NCBI GenBank assembly: GCA_016209685.1
Contig: JACQVQ010000003.1
Location: 42,853-106,852 of the forward strand
DNA from: Planctomycetota bacterium
GTDB lineage: Bacteria; Planctomycetota; Brocadiia; Brocadiales; Bathyanammoxibiaceae
DNA length: 64,000 nt
Direction: 5' to 3'
The position numbers were made by a program, and so were the translations under genes. This document shows positions 52,540-60,237 of this stretch, in pieces. The notes below the pieces were generated by a model, which saw only the letters and a program-made list of their open reading frames with translations, made no database searches and was not told the origin of the DNA. Numbering within the stretch: the stretch's first letter is position 1; every line of letters starts with the position of its first letter.

Positions 52540-52644
52540 ATCCTTTAATAAGCAACTGTATTATTAAAGGATTTGGCACTATCCTTTAATAAGAACATTA
52601 TATATAACATTATCCTTTAATAAGCAACTGTTTTATTAAAGGAT
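52540..52644. promoter_or_regulatory. Iterated ATCCTTTAATAA dyads upstream of fic
   Basis: Two nearly identical 33-bp dyads (52540-52572, 52612-52644) have arms ATCCTTTAATAA and TTATTAAAGGAT around CAACTGT-type centres. A half-site lies at 52581-52593 and a degraded half at about 52652-52666. The array starts 35 bp upstream of the fic start and resembles an operator for the protein's own winged helix. The remainder to 52776 shows no gene. Confidence 0.65.
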
Positions 52645-52776
52645 TTGCCCGTATCCTGCAATAAGGCTACCTTCGCCTTAAGCACATAAAAGTAAAGGGG
52701 TTATGCGTTAGGGCCTGCCTTAAAACCACTTTTGACCGCCCTTAACCCACAACCCCTTGACTACTACTACCATGAC

Positions 52777-53263
52777 TCAGAGGTATTGCTGGGCTGTCTC
52801 TACTGTCCCCACCGCATCCCCGGCCTTGAAGGTGATGATGGCCCTGCTCCCTGAGAAGTAGGCCACTCCCTTCACGGTAAATACGGCCTTGCCGTTTGCG
52901 TCTGTCTTTATCTCCTCAGGCTCTACAGAGGCACGATTGGGGGTATCGCTTGAGGCCGTAACCAGGACGTTTGGTACGGGTTTCTTGTCTCTGTCCAGAA
53001 CGGTTACATAAACGGTCTGAACCTCCCCAACTCCGGCACTTAAACCTGTGGGCACTGCCTCTATAAATGCAGGGGCTTTGGCAGAGGCATCCTCTGCATA
53101 CACCTCAGGGATACCACAGCCCTGGTGGCGGAGCACCAGGGCTATAGCATTGGGGCTCTGCCCCCAATGCTGAAGACCAGCCACCACTATGTTACTTCCC
53201 GGCAGCATCCATAGGCCGGAAAAGAGCAGCAGGAACAACGCTATTTTAAGGTCTAGCTTCATA
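52777..53263 (-). CDS. Secreted Ig-like (Big_1) protein with insertion after the signal peptide
   Basis: The start ATG at 53263 has AAAGGAG upstream. The protein is a signal peptide ('IALFLLLFSGLWMLPGSNI') followed by a Big_1-type Ig domain ('GEVQTVYVTVLDRDKKPVPN', 'TASSDTPNRASVEPEEI', 'TDANGKAVFTVKG'). A 54-bp composite palindrome (53118-53171) is translated in frame right at the end of the signal peptide ('GLQHWGQSPNAIALVLRHQG'), which may displace or change the cleavage site. Confidence 0.75.
53118..53171. repeat. 54-bp composite double hairpin in a coding sequence, copy 3
   Basis: Reverse-complement copy of 26690-26743, nearly identical, 18 codons long and in frame. Confidence 0.9.
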
Positions 53264-53394
53264 ACACCTTCTCCTTTCATTGCATCCACAAAGACTGGTA
53301 CACCTAATATTAAATATAAAGGCAGATGCAGTAAAAGGCAACATTTGCAATGGGGAATGCGGGGTGGCTAGTCCGCCTAAGGGGGAGTAGATAG

Positions 53395-53490
53395 CATACA
53401 ACCTAATGCGGAGCGTTCCAAGTGCGGAATGGGGAGTGCGGAGTGCGGAATTTAACTCCGCATTCCGAAGTCTGCATTCCGCATTCCACA
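53395..53490. repeat. GGAATGCGGAGTG tract with inverted partner
   Basis: GTGCGGAATGGGGAGTGCGG and, after a short loop, CTCCGCATTCCG-type complement. Same family as the mqnA and terL inserts; here intergenic. Confidence 0.75.
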
Positions 53491-53502
53491 GTTGCTGTCT
53501 AC

Positions 53503-54177
53503 TTACTTTCTTCCGTGCACCTCGTCCAGGGACTCCTTTAACAGCTTAATCCAGTCCTTAAAGGCGCCCTTGGCATGGTCCCATTGGCCGTAAGACCCCA
53601 TGAAGCCGCCCAGGGTAAGGGGAGAGCCTCCCTTCCTGTCCACCACGGCCGCCAATCGCTCCCCGGTCATGGAGTCCATGAATTCTGCCTCCATCGCCGC
53701 CCCGCCCGTGTCTACCGGCATCATAATAGCCGCAGTAGCGGCGAGGTTTAGCCATGGGTTGGCTGAATCCAGGTCGGTAATGGCCGCACGGATGCGCATG
53801 ACGTCCGGGGCAGGTTTATCCACCACAGGGTAGGCGTCCTTCAACGTAGCAACGGCCTCGTTGCGGAAGTAGTCTGCCAGTTTCTGGAGTTCTTCGGGGT
53901 TAGCCGCCTTCTTCGCCTTCGGGGCACGGTAGACCACCACGGGGTCAATCATCAGCCTGGTGTACTTCTTCCAATTAACGTTTGGCCTCTCACCGTACAG
54001 CATTGATGGGTCTTCCGGGACTGGATTCATGCCGGAATAATCCTTCAAAAAACCCGAGGGCTTGGTAGGTTTGTTGGAGGCACAGCCCATACCCAGGGGC
54101 GAACAGAGACCCAGGGCAAATATTAAGCCCGCAGTTACCGCCAGCCTATGGTTTGTGATTCTGGTTAATGTCTTCAT
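53503..54177 (-). CDS. DUF3313-type lipoprotein
   Basis: A 224-residue protein with a lipobox LGMGC (Cys at about 32), so likely an outer-membrane lipoprotein. It matches the DUF3313 pattern: 'FLKDYSGMNP', 'YTRLMIDPVVVY', 'VMRIRAAITDLDSANPWLN', 'GGAAMEAEFMDSMTGERLAA'. Family function is unknown. It ends with a helix 'FKDWIKLLKESLDE'. Confidence 0.83.
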   Translation of the reverse strand: MKTLTRITNHRLAVTAGLIFALGLCSPLGMGCASNKPTKPSGFLKDYSGMNPVPEDPSMLYGERPNVNWKKYTRLMIDPVVVYRAPKAKKAANPEELQKLADYFRNEAVATLKDAYPVVDKPAPDVMRIRAAITDLDSANPWLNLAATAAIMMPVDTGGAAMEAEFMDSMTGERLAAVVDRKGGSPLTLGGFMGSYGQWDHAKGAFKDWIKLLKESLDEVHGRK

Positions 54178-54549
54178 AATGACTTACCTCCCGGGAGCTA
54201 ATATTGTCTTCTAATCCGCCTGAGGCGGATTGTGTATGAAAGGCCCTTTGCTATGATTTTACCCGCCCTTATACTATGCTCCTGGTCTCTTTTCAAGGAT
54301 AAAGTGGTAGTGCGGAATGGGGAGTGCGGGGTGCGGAATTTAATTCCGCATTCCGCTGGCGGTAGTATTGACATAACCCGTCCTGCCTGGTATCTTCCTT
54401 AATCCAGGGATTAGGGGTTAGGGATTAGAGGGAAAGGAATTGGAAATTAGAAATTGTAAATTTAAAATTTGCAATTTTCAATTTACAATGTGTTTTATCC
54501 CCTGACCCCTAATCCCTGGTTTTAAATGTCTTAGAAGGGAGGGAGAGGA
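54178..54549. other. Gene-free interval with inverted repeats
   Basis: It contains TCCGCCTGAGGCGGA (54216-54230), a GTGCGGAATGGGGAG tract with inverted partner (54311-54357), and an AT-rich palindromic stretch GTAAATTTAAAATTTGC with its complement (54455-54490). It probably carries divergent promoters; none is clear. Confidence 0.6.
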
Positions 54550-54996
54550 GTGAGGAAAAACTTATTCTACGGCGCATTTGCCCTGCTGCTAGTAACCCTG
54601 GGCTTTGTTATGGGCGGCTCCACAACGGCCCAGCACATAGACGTATTCAATATCCCTAGAGAAAAGGCCGAGCCGCACAAAATCCAGGGGCCTGAACTCT
54701 TAGAGGTGGTAGTAACGGATACCTACACCTACAAGGTGCTGGTGGAAAAAGATAAACTGGATAAGGGTAACGTCTTTGCCAACGAACTGGAGGTCCAGGA
54801 ACTGGTGGGAGACCAGAGAACCCCTTACCTCTGGGGCCAGGTGGAGTATTACGACCGCAGGGTCGTTAGCCAGATGCAGACCCGCACCACGGAGTTCCTC
54901 AAGTGCTTCCGTACCCGTACGGGGACGCTATTCTATCTCCCTGACGGGAAACGGATGATAGACTGGGGACCCTGGAGCTTCTGGGACTGCCGGTAA
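54550..54996 (+). CDS. Hypothetical secreted protein
   Basis: 148 residues, GTG start after GGGAGGGAGAGG. Signal peptide 'LFYGAFALLLVTLGFVMGG'. Mature part has 'ELLEVVVTDTYTYKVLVEKD', 'YLWGQVEYYDRRVVS' and ends 'WGPWSFWDCR'; the two Cys could pair. No family recognised. Confidence 0.65.
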   Translation: MRKNLFYGAFALLLVTLGFVMGGSTTAQHIDVFNIPREKAEPHKIQGPELLEVVVTDTYTYKVLVEKDKLDKGNVFANELEVQELVGDQRTPYLWGQVEYYDRRVVSQMQTRTTEFLKCFRTRTGTLFYLPDGKRMIDWGPWSFWDCR

Positions 54997-55004
54997 GCTA
55001 GGGG

Positions 55005-55175
55005 GTAGGGAGTAGGCAGATTAAAAATGCCAAATTCCAAAGCCCAAAGTTCAAATGAAATCCAAATGTCAAAACTCAAATATCAAATTTGGAATTTGGA
55101 TTTTTGACATTGATTTGACATTTGGATTTTGGTATTTGGATTTCTGCTTACTCCTTACTGCTTACTGCCTACTGT
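55005..55175. repeat. Nested heptamer hairpins
   Basis: Outer arms GTAGGGAGTAGGCAG and CTTACTCCTTACTGCTTACTG enclose inner arms CCAAATTCCAAAGCCC and GGAATTTGGATTTTTGAC. The structure spans the gap between two rightward genes. Confidence 0.7.
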
Positions 55176-55179
55176 TTAT

Positions 55180-55977
55180 ATGTGCTATATCTTCTTACTA
55201 AACTTTTGTCTCTTCCTAATGGCCTCTACCTTGCACGCACAGGGACTACTGGATGCCCTTTCCACGGGGAAGACCAGGGTGATAGACCTCACCTACCCCC
55301 TCAACTCAAAGAATGCCTTCTGGCCCGGGGAGTCTTACAACTCCTTCAAACACGAGGTCCTTGCCTCACTGGAAAAGGACGGGGTTTACTCCGGCAGGTA
55401 TTCTACCCCGGAACACCTGGGGACGCACATGGACGCCCCGGCCCACTTTGAACCCAACCAACCCACCGTAGACAAGATACCCCTGGAAGACCTGGTCGGT
55501 CTGGCCGTGGTCATAGACGTCAGCCTGAAGGCATCCGCCTCAGGCGGAGACCCCGATTACCGGCTGAAGGTGGAAGACATCACGGAATGGGAGAAAAGAC
55601 ACGGCACCATACCACAGAGGGCCATTGTACTCTTATATACGGGGTGGGGGAGGCGGTGGGCAGATTATGGTAGATATAAAAATGCCGATGAGAACGGGGC
55701 ACTCCACTTCCCGGGCTTCTCCAGGGAATCTGCCCTGTTCCTGTCAGATACCCGCCAGGTCAAGGCCCTGGGGATAGATACCCTGAGTGTGGACTATGGT
55801 CTCTCAGGAGACTTCCCAGTCCACCACATCTTCAACTCCAGGGGGCGGTGGCTACTGGAAAACCTGGCCAATCTGGACAAGCTCCCACCCACCGGGGCCA
55901 CGTTAATCGTCGCCCCCATAAAGATAGAGGGAGGCTCAGGCGGCCAGGCACGTGTGTGGGCGCTGATTAGGGAATAG
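55180..55977 (+). CDS. Cyclase-family metal hydrolase (kynurenine formamidase-like)
   Basis: 265 residues from the ATG at 55180. A short hydrophobic start ('IFLLNFCLFLMASTLHAQ') looks like a signal peptide. The cyclase family metal motif HLGTHMDAPAHF lies at about residues 80-91, with 'VIDLTYPLN', 'AIVLLYTGW', 'LGIDTLSVDYG' and 'FPVHHIF'. Known members hydrolyse N-formylkynurenine or related amides. An insert 'KASASGGD' is encoded by a CCGCCTCAGGCGGA palindrome at 55534-55548. No ribosome site is evident. Confidence 0.87.
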   Translation: MCYIFLLNFCLFLMASTLHAQGLLDALSTGKTRVIDLTYPLNSKNAFWPGESYNSFKHEVLASLEKDGVYSGRYSTPEHLGTHMDAPAHFEPNQPTVDKIPLEDLVGLAVVIDVSLKASASGGDPDYRLKVEDITEWEKRHGTIPQRAIVLLYTGWGRRWADYGRYKNADENGALHFPGFSRESALFLSDTRQVKALGIDTLSVDYGLSGDFPVHHIFNSRGRWLLENLANLDKLPPTGATLIVAPIKIEGGSGGQARVWALIRE

Positions 55978-56168
55978 GAATCGTAAGGGCAATCCGCCTC
56001 AGGCGGACGGTTGCCCAAGGGACAGAGATAAAAGTTTCAAAGACCTTGAGATTTGGAAAAGGTCTATGGAGTTCAGCGGTCTCAGAAAATCTTTTTGCAC
56101 CTTTCTCCCAGATTCTATACAATCTTTCTAAAAGACCTTCTAAGAAAACTCTTTGAGGAGTATCATGG

Positions 56169-56420
56169 ATGGACATATGGATTCATCCGCATGCTAGGGG
56201 ACGCATGGAAGAACGTGGAACCACTGAGGAAGAGATTATAAAAACCGTAGAGGAAGGGGAAAGATTCCCGGCCAGATTCGGACGGACAGGATTCAGGCGA
56301 AATTTTTCTTTCGGCAAGGTGTGGAAAGGAAGAGCATATAAAACTAAACAAATAGAGGCATACGGCGTGAAAGAAGGGAAAGAGTGGATTATAATTACCG
56401 TGATGGTAAAGTATTTTTAA
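56169..56420 (+). CDS. DUF4258 protein, putative toxin of a toxin-antitoxin pair
   Basis: 83 residues, GAGGAG 8 nt upstream. DUF4258 pattern: 'HPHARGRMEERGTTEEEI', a basic middle, and a C-terminal strand 'EWIIITVMVKYF'. DUF4258 proteins have a RelE-like fold and often pair with DUF2283 or HTH proteins. It is 12 bp upstream of a DUF2283 gene. Toxicity is unproven. Confidence 0.8.
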   Translation: MDIWIHPHARGRMEERGTTEEEIIKTVEEGERFPARFGRTGFRRNFSFGKVWKGRAYKTKQIEAYGVKEGKEWIIITVMVKYF

Positions 56421-56432
56421 GGAGCTCAAAAA

Positions 56433-56681
56433 ATGAAACTTACCTACGACCCACGTTATAACATTGCCTATATACGGCTAAGGAAAAAGACAAAAGAAGT
56501 AGAGACTATTCGGGTAAGCGATGAACTCAATGTTGACCTCTCCCCGGATGGGAAGATATATGGGATTGAATTATTAAACGCAAATGAACAGCTTAAACTG
56601 GGAAAGGGTGGGGAGTTCATCGTTACGGATGAATCAACCCACAAGACCTCAAAACTACCTATTAGCATAGAGAAAAAGTAA
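56433..56681 (+). CDS. DUF2283 protein, putative antitoxin
   Basis: 82 residues with the DUF2283 signature 'LTYDPRYNIAYIRL' and 'VSDELNVDLSPDGKIYGIELL'. Acts presumably as partner of the DUF4258 protein just upstream. AAGGAG precedes the start. Confidence 0.82.
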   Translation: MKLTYDPRYNIAYIRLRKKTKEVETIRVSDELNVDLSPDGKIYGIELLNANEQLKLGKGGEFIVTDESTHKTSKLPISIEKK

Positions 56682-56750
56682 TTGTAGGGACAGGGAAAAG
56701 ATTTTCTACCTGTAACCTGTTACCTGTTGCCCGTTACCTGCCTCTGTCTC

Positions 56751-58310
56751 CTATCTCTTCACCTTCCGCCTAAGGGCCAGGGCAAAGAGAGCAATTTGGA
56801 CGTAAACAACAATAGATTCCAATACCAAAATCCATTTATTCCAGCCAGCAACATGCATTGCCTCACCAATTCTAGTAACGCGCGTAAAAGTAGCTACCTC
56901 TAAGCTATACCAAAAAGAGTTACACAAATCCTCTACCCAATTCCCAAAACAGAAGGGTCTATCGCTGAACAGCAAAGGTGGTACTAAAACATCCAGGGAC
57001 AATAGTAGAGGAAATGCAACAAGGACAAGCAAGGCCAGAACTATAGAGGCCCTTTTGGGTCTCTCGCCGTAGCCACTAGTCCAGTAGAGGGCCTCAAGGG
57101 AAAGGATATTGCGTCCCAGCCACCCGTACATCTTCCGCCTGCACTCCATCTCCCCGTAGTGGAAGTCCCCGGCCGTGTTCCAGTCCTTCTTATCCTCAAA
57201 GTTCCGCTTAAGCTCCAGGTAGAGCCGACGTACAGGCTCGTATTTCTCCTCCCTGAGCTTCTCTTCGCCCTTTGTCATTCTGACCCTGAACGAAGTGAAG
57301 GGGAAGAATCTCGTATCTGTCTCACTAAGATTTTTCTCCACATCCTCATCGCCATCCAGTTCGTCTACCGTAGGGGCAGGTTTTAAACCTGCCCCTACAG
57401 CCTCATCCGCCTCAAGCTCGTCCCTTAAGACGTTTTGCTTCCTCGGAGGGAATATGAAAAAGGACTTCTCCTCTTTACCAAATTCACAATACCTGAAGTC
57501 CACCTTGTCTATGCTGGAGTGGAGGAAGGAACAGTGGGAGAGGTCAACGTTCTGGAATACCACCTCACCCAGGAATCTGGTGTACTTGAACGAACTCCCA
57601 GGACCCAGAAGTACGGGCCTCCTTTCATTACCCAACTCCAACGACTGAAAGCGTACCCTCTTCCTGAACTCGGCATCATTAAAATTTGCCCCTTTACTGA
57701 AGGTAGTACCTACAAAATCCCCCTCAGAGAATGTGGCCCTACTGAAATCCGCCCTCTCAGAGAATTCGGCCTCACCGAAATACGCCCCCCCAGAGAATGT
57801 GGCCCCACTGAAACCCGCCCCCTCAGAGAACGTGGCCTCAATGAAAACCGCCCACTCAGAGAACGTGGCCTTAATGAAAACCGCTTCTTTAGAGAACGTG
57901 GCCCGCTGGAAATCTGCCACCTTAGAGAATTTGGCCTCACCGAAAAACGCCCACTTAGAGAATTTGGCCCCGCGGAAATCCGCCTCCCCAGAGAATTTGG
58001 CTCCACCGAAATCCGCCCTCTCATAGAATGTGGCCTCACTGAAATCTACAGGCACAGGCACACCAAAACTGTAGTTAATACGAATACATGTGTGGTCAAA
58101 GCCTTCGGGGAAGTAACAGCCCTTTAAGTCTATGCTGTCCTTACCTTCTATCCTCTCCTCCACCTTTTGTTTAAAGGCCTCCAGGTCTTTGTCATCACGG
58201 GTGGAATGTAGGATGCAGAGGCCGTCCCTGTCGCCTTCCAGGGGAGGTTCATTACATACATAACTTGAATATTTTGATTTCCAGTTGCACATCCTTCTTT
58301 TCCCTTTCAA
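56751..58310 (-). CDS. Pentapeptide-repeat protein with C-terminal ion-channel-like domain
   Basis: 519 residues. An N-terminal Cys/His cluster ('MCNWKS', 'YVCNEP', 'LCILH') may bind zinc. Residues about 85-245 are A(D/N/V)F-type pentapeptide repeats ('EATFYERADFGGAKFSGEAD'), forming a right-handed β-helix. A cytoplasmic linker carries two repeat-coded inserts (57284-57330 'TRFFPFTSFRVRM', 57370-57398 'VGAGLKPAPT'). Two TM helices near residues 405-425 and 480-505 flank a possible pore segment 'FWYSLEVATFTRVTRIG'. That segment resembles two-TM ion channels but lacks the GYG filter. Confidence 0.8.
   Translation of the reverse strand: MKGKRRMCNWKSKYSSYVCNEPPLEGDRDGLCILHSTRDDKDLEAFKQKVEERIEGKDSIDLKGCYFPEGFDHTCIRINYSFGVPVPVDFSEATFYERADFGGAKFSGEADFRGAKFSKWAFFGEAKFSKVADFQRATFSKEAVFIKATFSEWAVFIEATFSEGAGFSGATFSGGAYFGEAEFSERADFSRATFSEGDFVGTTFSKGANFNDAEFRKRVRFQSLELGNERRPVLLGPGSSFKYTRFLGEVVFQNVDLSHCSFLHSSIDKVDFRYCEFGKEEKSFFIFPPRKQNVLRDELEADEAVGAGLKPAPTVDELDGDEDVEKNLSETDTRFFPFTSFRVRMTKGEEKLREEKYEPVRRLYLELKRNFEDKKDWNTAGDFHYGEMECRRKMYGWLGRNILSLEALYWTSGYGERPKRASIVLALLVLVAFPLLLSLDVLVPPLLFSDRPFCFGNWVEDLCNSFWYSLEVATFTRVTRIGEAMHVAGWNKWILVLESIVVYVQIALFALALRRKVKR
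57284..57398. repeat. Two dispersed repeats inside the pentapeptide gene
   Basis: 57284-57330 is a CTTCACTTCGTTCAGGGTCAG-type repeat in complement. 57370-57398 is a 29-bp GTAGGGGCAGG...CCTGCCCCTAC palindrome. Both are read in frame between the β-helix and the channel part. Confidence 0.85.
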
Positions 58311-58739
58311 TGCATTATATTTTGGAGTCTCCGCCTGAGGTGGACAATGGCCCCTTCATTATTCGCAGGCTAAAGCCTGCGGCTACTCCCTACTCTCTAT
58401 CCCCTATACTCTGACATGCGGGCTGGACTCCATAAGCAGCGGTGGCCTATTATATTGCACTCCAGGGGAGATGTCTAACCTGTAACCCCTTTTAAAAATG
58501 CAGGGTGGGGAATGCGGAGTGAGGAGTTAATTCCGCAATCTGCACTCAGCAATCCGCATTTCCTACTCCCTACCCCTGTGAACCACGTGGGGTTCACAGC
58601 TAAGGTACAGGCAAGCCCTGCACCCTGCGTGGTGCGGGGACTACCCCCTATCTTTCCCCCGTTCCCTGTTTATTGAAACCAGTGGAATCCCGTGGAATCT
58701 AGACATTTACTCTTTTGGTACGTCTGCTAGACTTGGGGC
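58311..58739. other. Gene-free, repeat-rich interval
   Basis: It holds CCGCCTGAGG, GCAGGCTAAAGCCTGCGG, GAATGCGGAGTGAGG with complement, a GTGAACC...GGTTCAC palindrome near 58577-58596 and CCCTGCACC...GTGCGGGG near 58615. A partial copy of the 59131 element is at about 58695-58717. No gene. Confidence 0.65.
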
Positions 58740-58961
58740 GTGATGGGCACCGGAGAGAAACTCGTAAATAAGAGGGCCGTCATGCGGCTTCAGGAGAAGG
58801 CAGAGAGAACCCTGGAGGCCGTCATGCGTCAGGGCTTCTACGGCTCCGTGACCCTGGAGGTCTCCCTGGTGGACGGCCTCATCAGAAGCATCCGTACGCG
58901 TGTGGAGGAACAGGAGGTGGTGGGGAAGGGGGAGGGGGCAGGGAGTAGGGATCAGAATTAA
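58740..58961 (+). CDS. Small DUF2292-like protein
   Basis: 73 residues starting GTG ATG. 'LEAVMRQGFYGSVTLEVSLV' and 'DGLIRSIRTRVEE' resemble the DUF2292/YezD pattern (YGSV followed by DG..). The C terminus runs into a GGGAGTAGGG repeat. It may be part of the phage-derived block that continues at 59411. Confidence 0.5.
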   Translation: MMGTGEKLVNKRAVMRLQEKAERTLEAVMRQGFYGSVTLEVSLVDGLIRSIRTRVEEQEVVGKGEGAGSRDQN

Positions 58962-59130
58962 GAATTCAGAAGTCAGAATTCAGAATACTAATCCGCCTGA
59001 GGCGGAAAGACTTTGGATTATGGGCTAACCGCTGGTTCAATCCCGCCCGAGGCGGACTTTCAGCTTGAAGATTGAACCAGCATTAAGGTTGAGTTTTTTT
59101 TCCTGGCTACTTGCTACAGTTTTTGACTTA

Positions 59131-59172
59131 CCTGTTAAACCTAGTTGCAACCTGTTGAATCCAGCCATTTAC
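59131..59172 (+). promoter_or_regulatory. Conserved element upstream of the prohead protease
   Basis: Reverse-complement partner of 37136-37177 (about 36 of 42 bp match). Oriented the same way relative to transcription of the phage structural genes. Around it, 58962-59330 contains heptamers and a GTAGGGGCGGGGT palindrome at 59238-59264, but no gene. Confidence 0.45.
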
Positions 59173-59333
59173 TCTTTTGAAAGATATGTTATACAAAGAG
59201 GTGTAATCAGTAGTCAGCAGTCGGGGGTCAGCAGTCAGTAGGGGCGGGGTTACCCCGCCCCTACAAAAATTCCTGATTGCTGAATTCCTGAAAAACGGTA
59301 ACCGAAGGTTCCGCTTAACAACGGATTCCAAGA

Positions 59334-59377
59334 GGCCCGAAGGAGTTGCCATACCCTCCCTCGGGCCTTTTTCTTTT
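59334..59377 (+). terminator. Rho-independent terminator
   Basis: GGCCCGA pairs with TCGGGCC across an inner AGGAG/CTCCC stem, followed by TTTTTCTTTTT. It lies just upstream of the prohead protease start and would stop readthrough from the left, or act as an attenuator for the head operon. Confidence 0.8.
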
Positions 59378-59410
59378 TACAGACCTGACACTATCAAAAA
59401 GGAAGGGAAG

Positions 59411-60166
59411 ATGCCAAATACCCTATACAAGGCCTTTCAGGCCGACGTTCTAAACCAGGAGGATTCCCGGAGGACTCTATGGGCAGTGGCCAGTATGGAG
59501 GCGCCTGACAGAGAGGGTGACGTAATACTGGCGGAGGGGTGGGAACTGGAGAATTACAGGAAAAACCCCGTCATCCTCTTTGCCCACAAGTACGACCAGC
59601 CCCCAGTGGCCAGGGCACTGGAGATTGGGGTCTCTCAGAAGGGGCTGCGGTTCAGGGCCCAGTTCCCCAGCCGCAAGGAGTATCCCTTTGCCGACACCAT
59701 ATATCAGCTTTATCGGGGTGGGTATCTCAGGAGCTTCTCCGTAGGCTTTATCCCGAAACTCTGGGAGGACAGGAAATCTCCCTCAGGGGATGGGCAAGGG
59801 GGCAGGCTTTTCAGGCGGCACGAATTGGTGGAAATTTCTGTCGTCCCCATCCCCACACATCCCAAGGCCCTGGCTGAGGCCCAGAAGAAGGGACTCCTGG
59901 GACGGGAGGAGGTGAGGGTGCTGGAAACATTGGGGGCAGAGCCCCAATGCTATAGCCCTGGTGCTCCGCCACCAGGGCTGGCCAGTGTCTCAGCAGAGGC
60001 GGAGGCGGGAAGGGAGGCCCTGGTGAGGCTGGAACTCCTCCTGAAGGGGGTACAGGACCTTCAGGCCCAGGCCACCCTCTCCCAGGAGGAGGTGGTGACC
60101 CTGGTGGAAAGGGCGATGAAGGAATCTCTGGAATGCGGAATGGGGAATGCGGAGTGCGGAATGTAG
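59411..60166 (+). CDS. HK97-family prohead protease with repeat insertions
   Basis: 251 residues, start after GGAAGGGAAG. The U35/HK97 prohead protease shows 'VASMEAPDREGDVILAEGW', His in 'VILFAHKYDQPPVARAL', and Ser in 'YLRSFSVGFIP', with 'HELVEISVVPIPTHPKALAEA'. It matures the capsid during assembly. A composite palindrome (59928-59979) adds 'LGAEPQCYSPGAPPPG' before a helical C-terminal part, and a GGAATGCGG tract supplies the last residues 'CGMGNAECGM' and the stop. Capsid follows 71 bp downstream. Confidence 0.92.
   Translation: MPNTLYKAFQADVLNQEDSRRTLWAVASMEAPDREGDVILAEGWELENYRKNPVILFAHKYDQPPVARALEIGVSQKGLRFRAQFPSRKEYPFADTIYQLYRGGYLRSFSVGFIPKLWEDRKSPSGDGQGGRLFRRHELVEISVVPIPTHPKALAEAQKKGLLGREEVRVLETLGAEPQCYSPGAPPPGLASVSAEAEAGREALVRLELLLKGVQDLQAQATLSQEEVVTLVERAMKESLECGMGNAECGM
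59928..59979. repeat. Composite double hairpin in the protease gene, copy 4
   Basis: Near-identical to 26690-26743, same orientation, read in frame. Confidence 0.9.
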
Positions 60167-60237
60167 AAAAACTTTAATCCGCTTTAGGCGGAAAAAGAAA
60201 TTGAGGGTCAGTTTGACACACACAAGGAGGTAATTGA

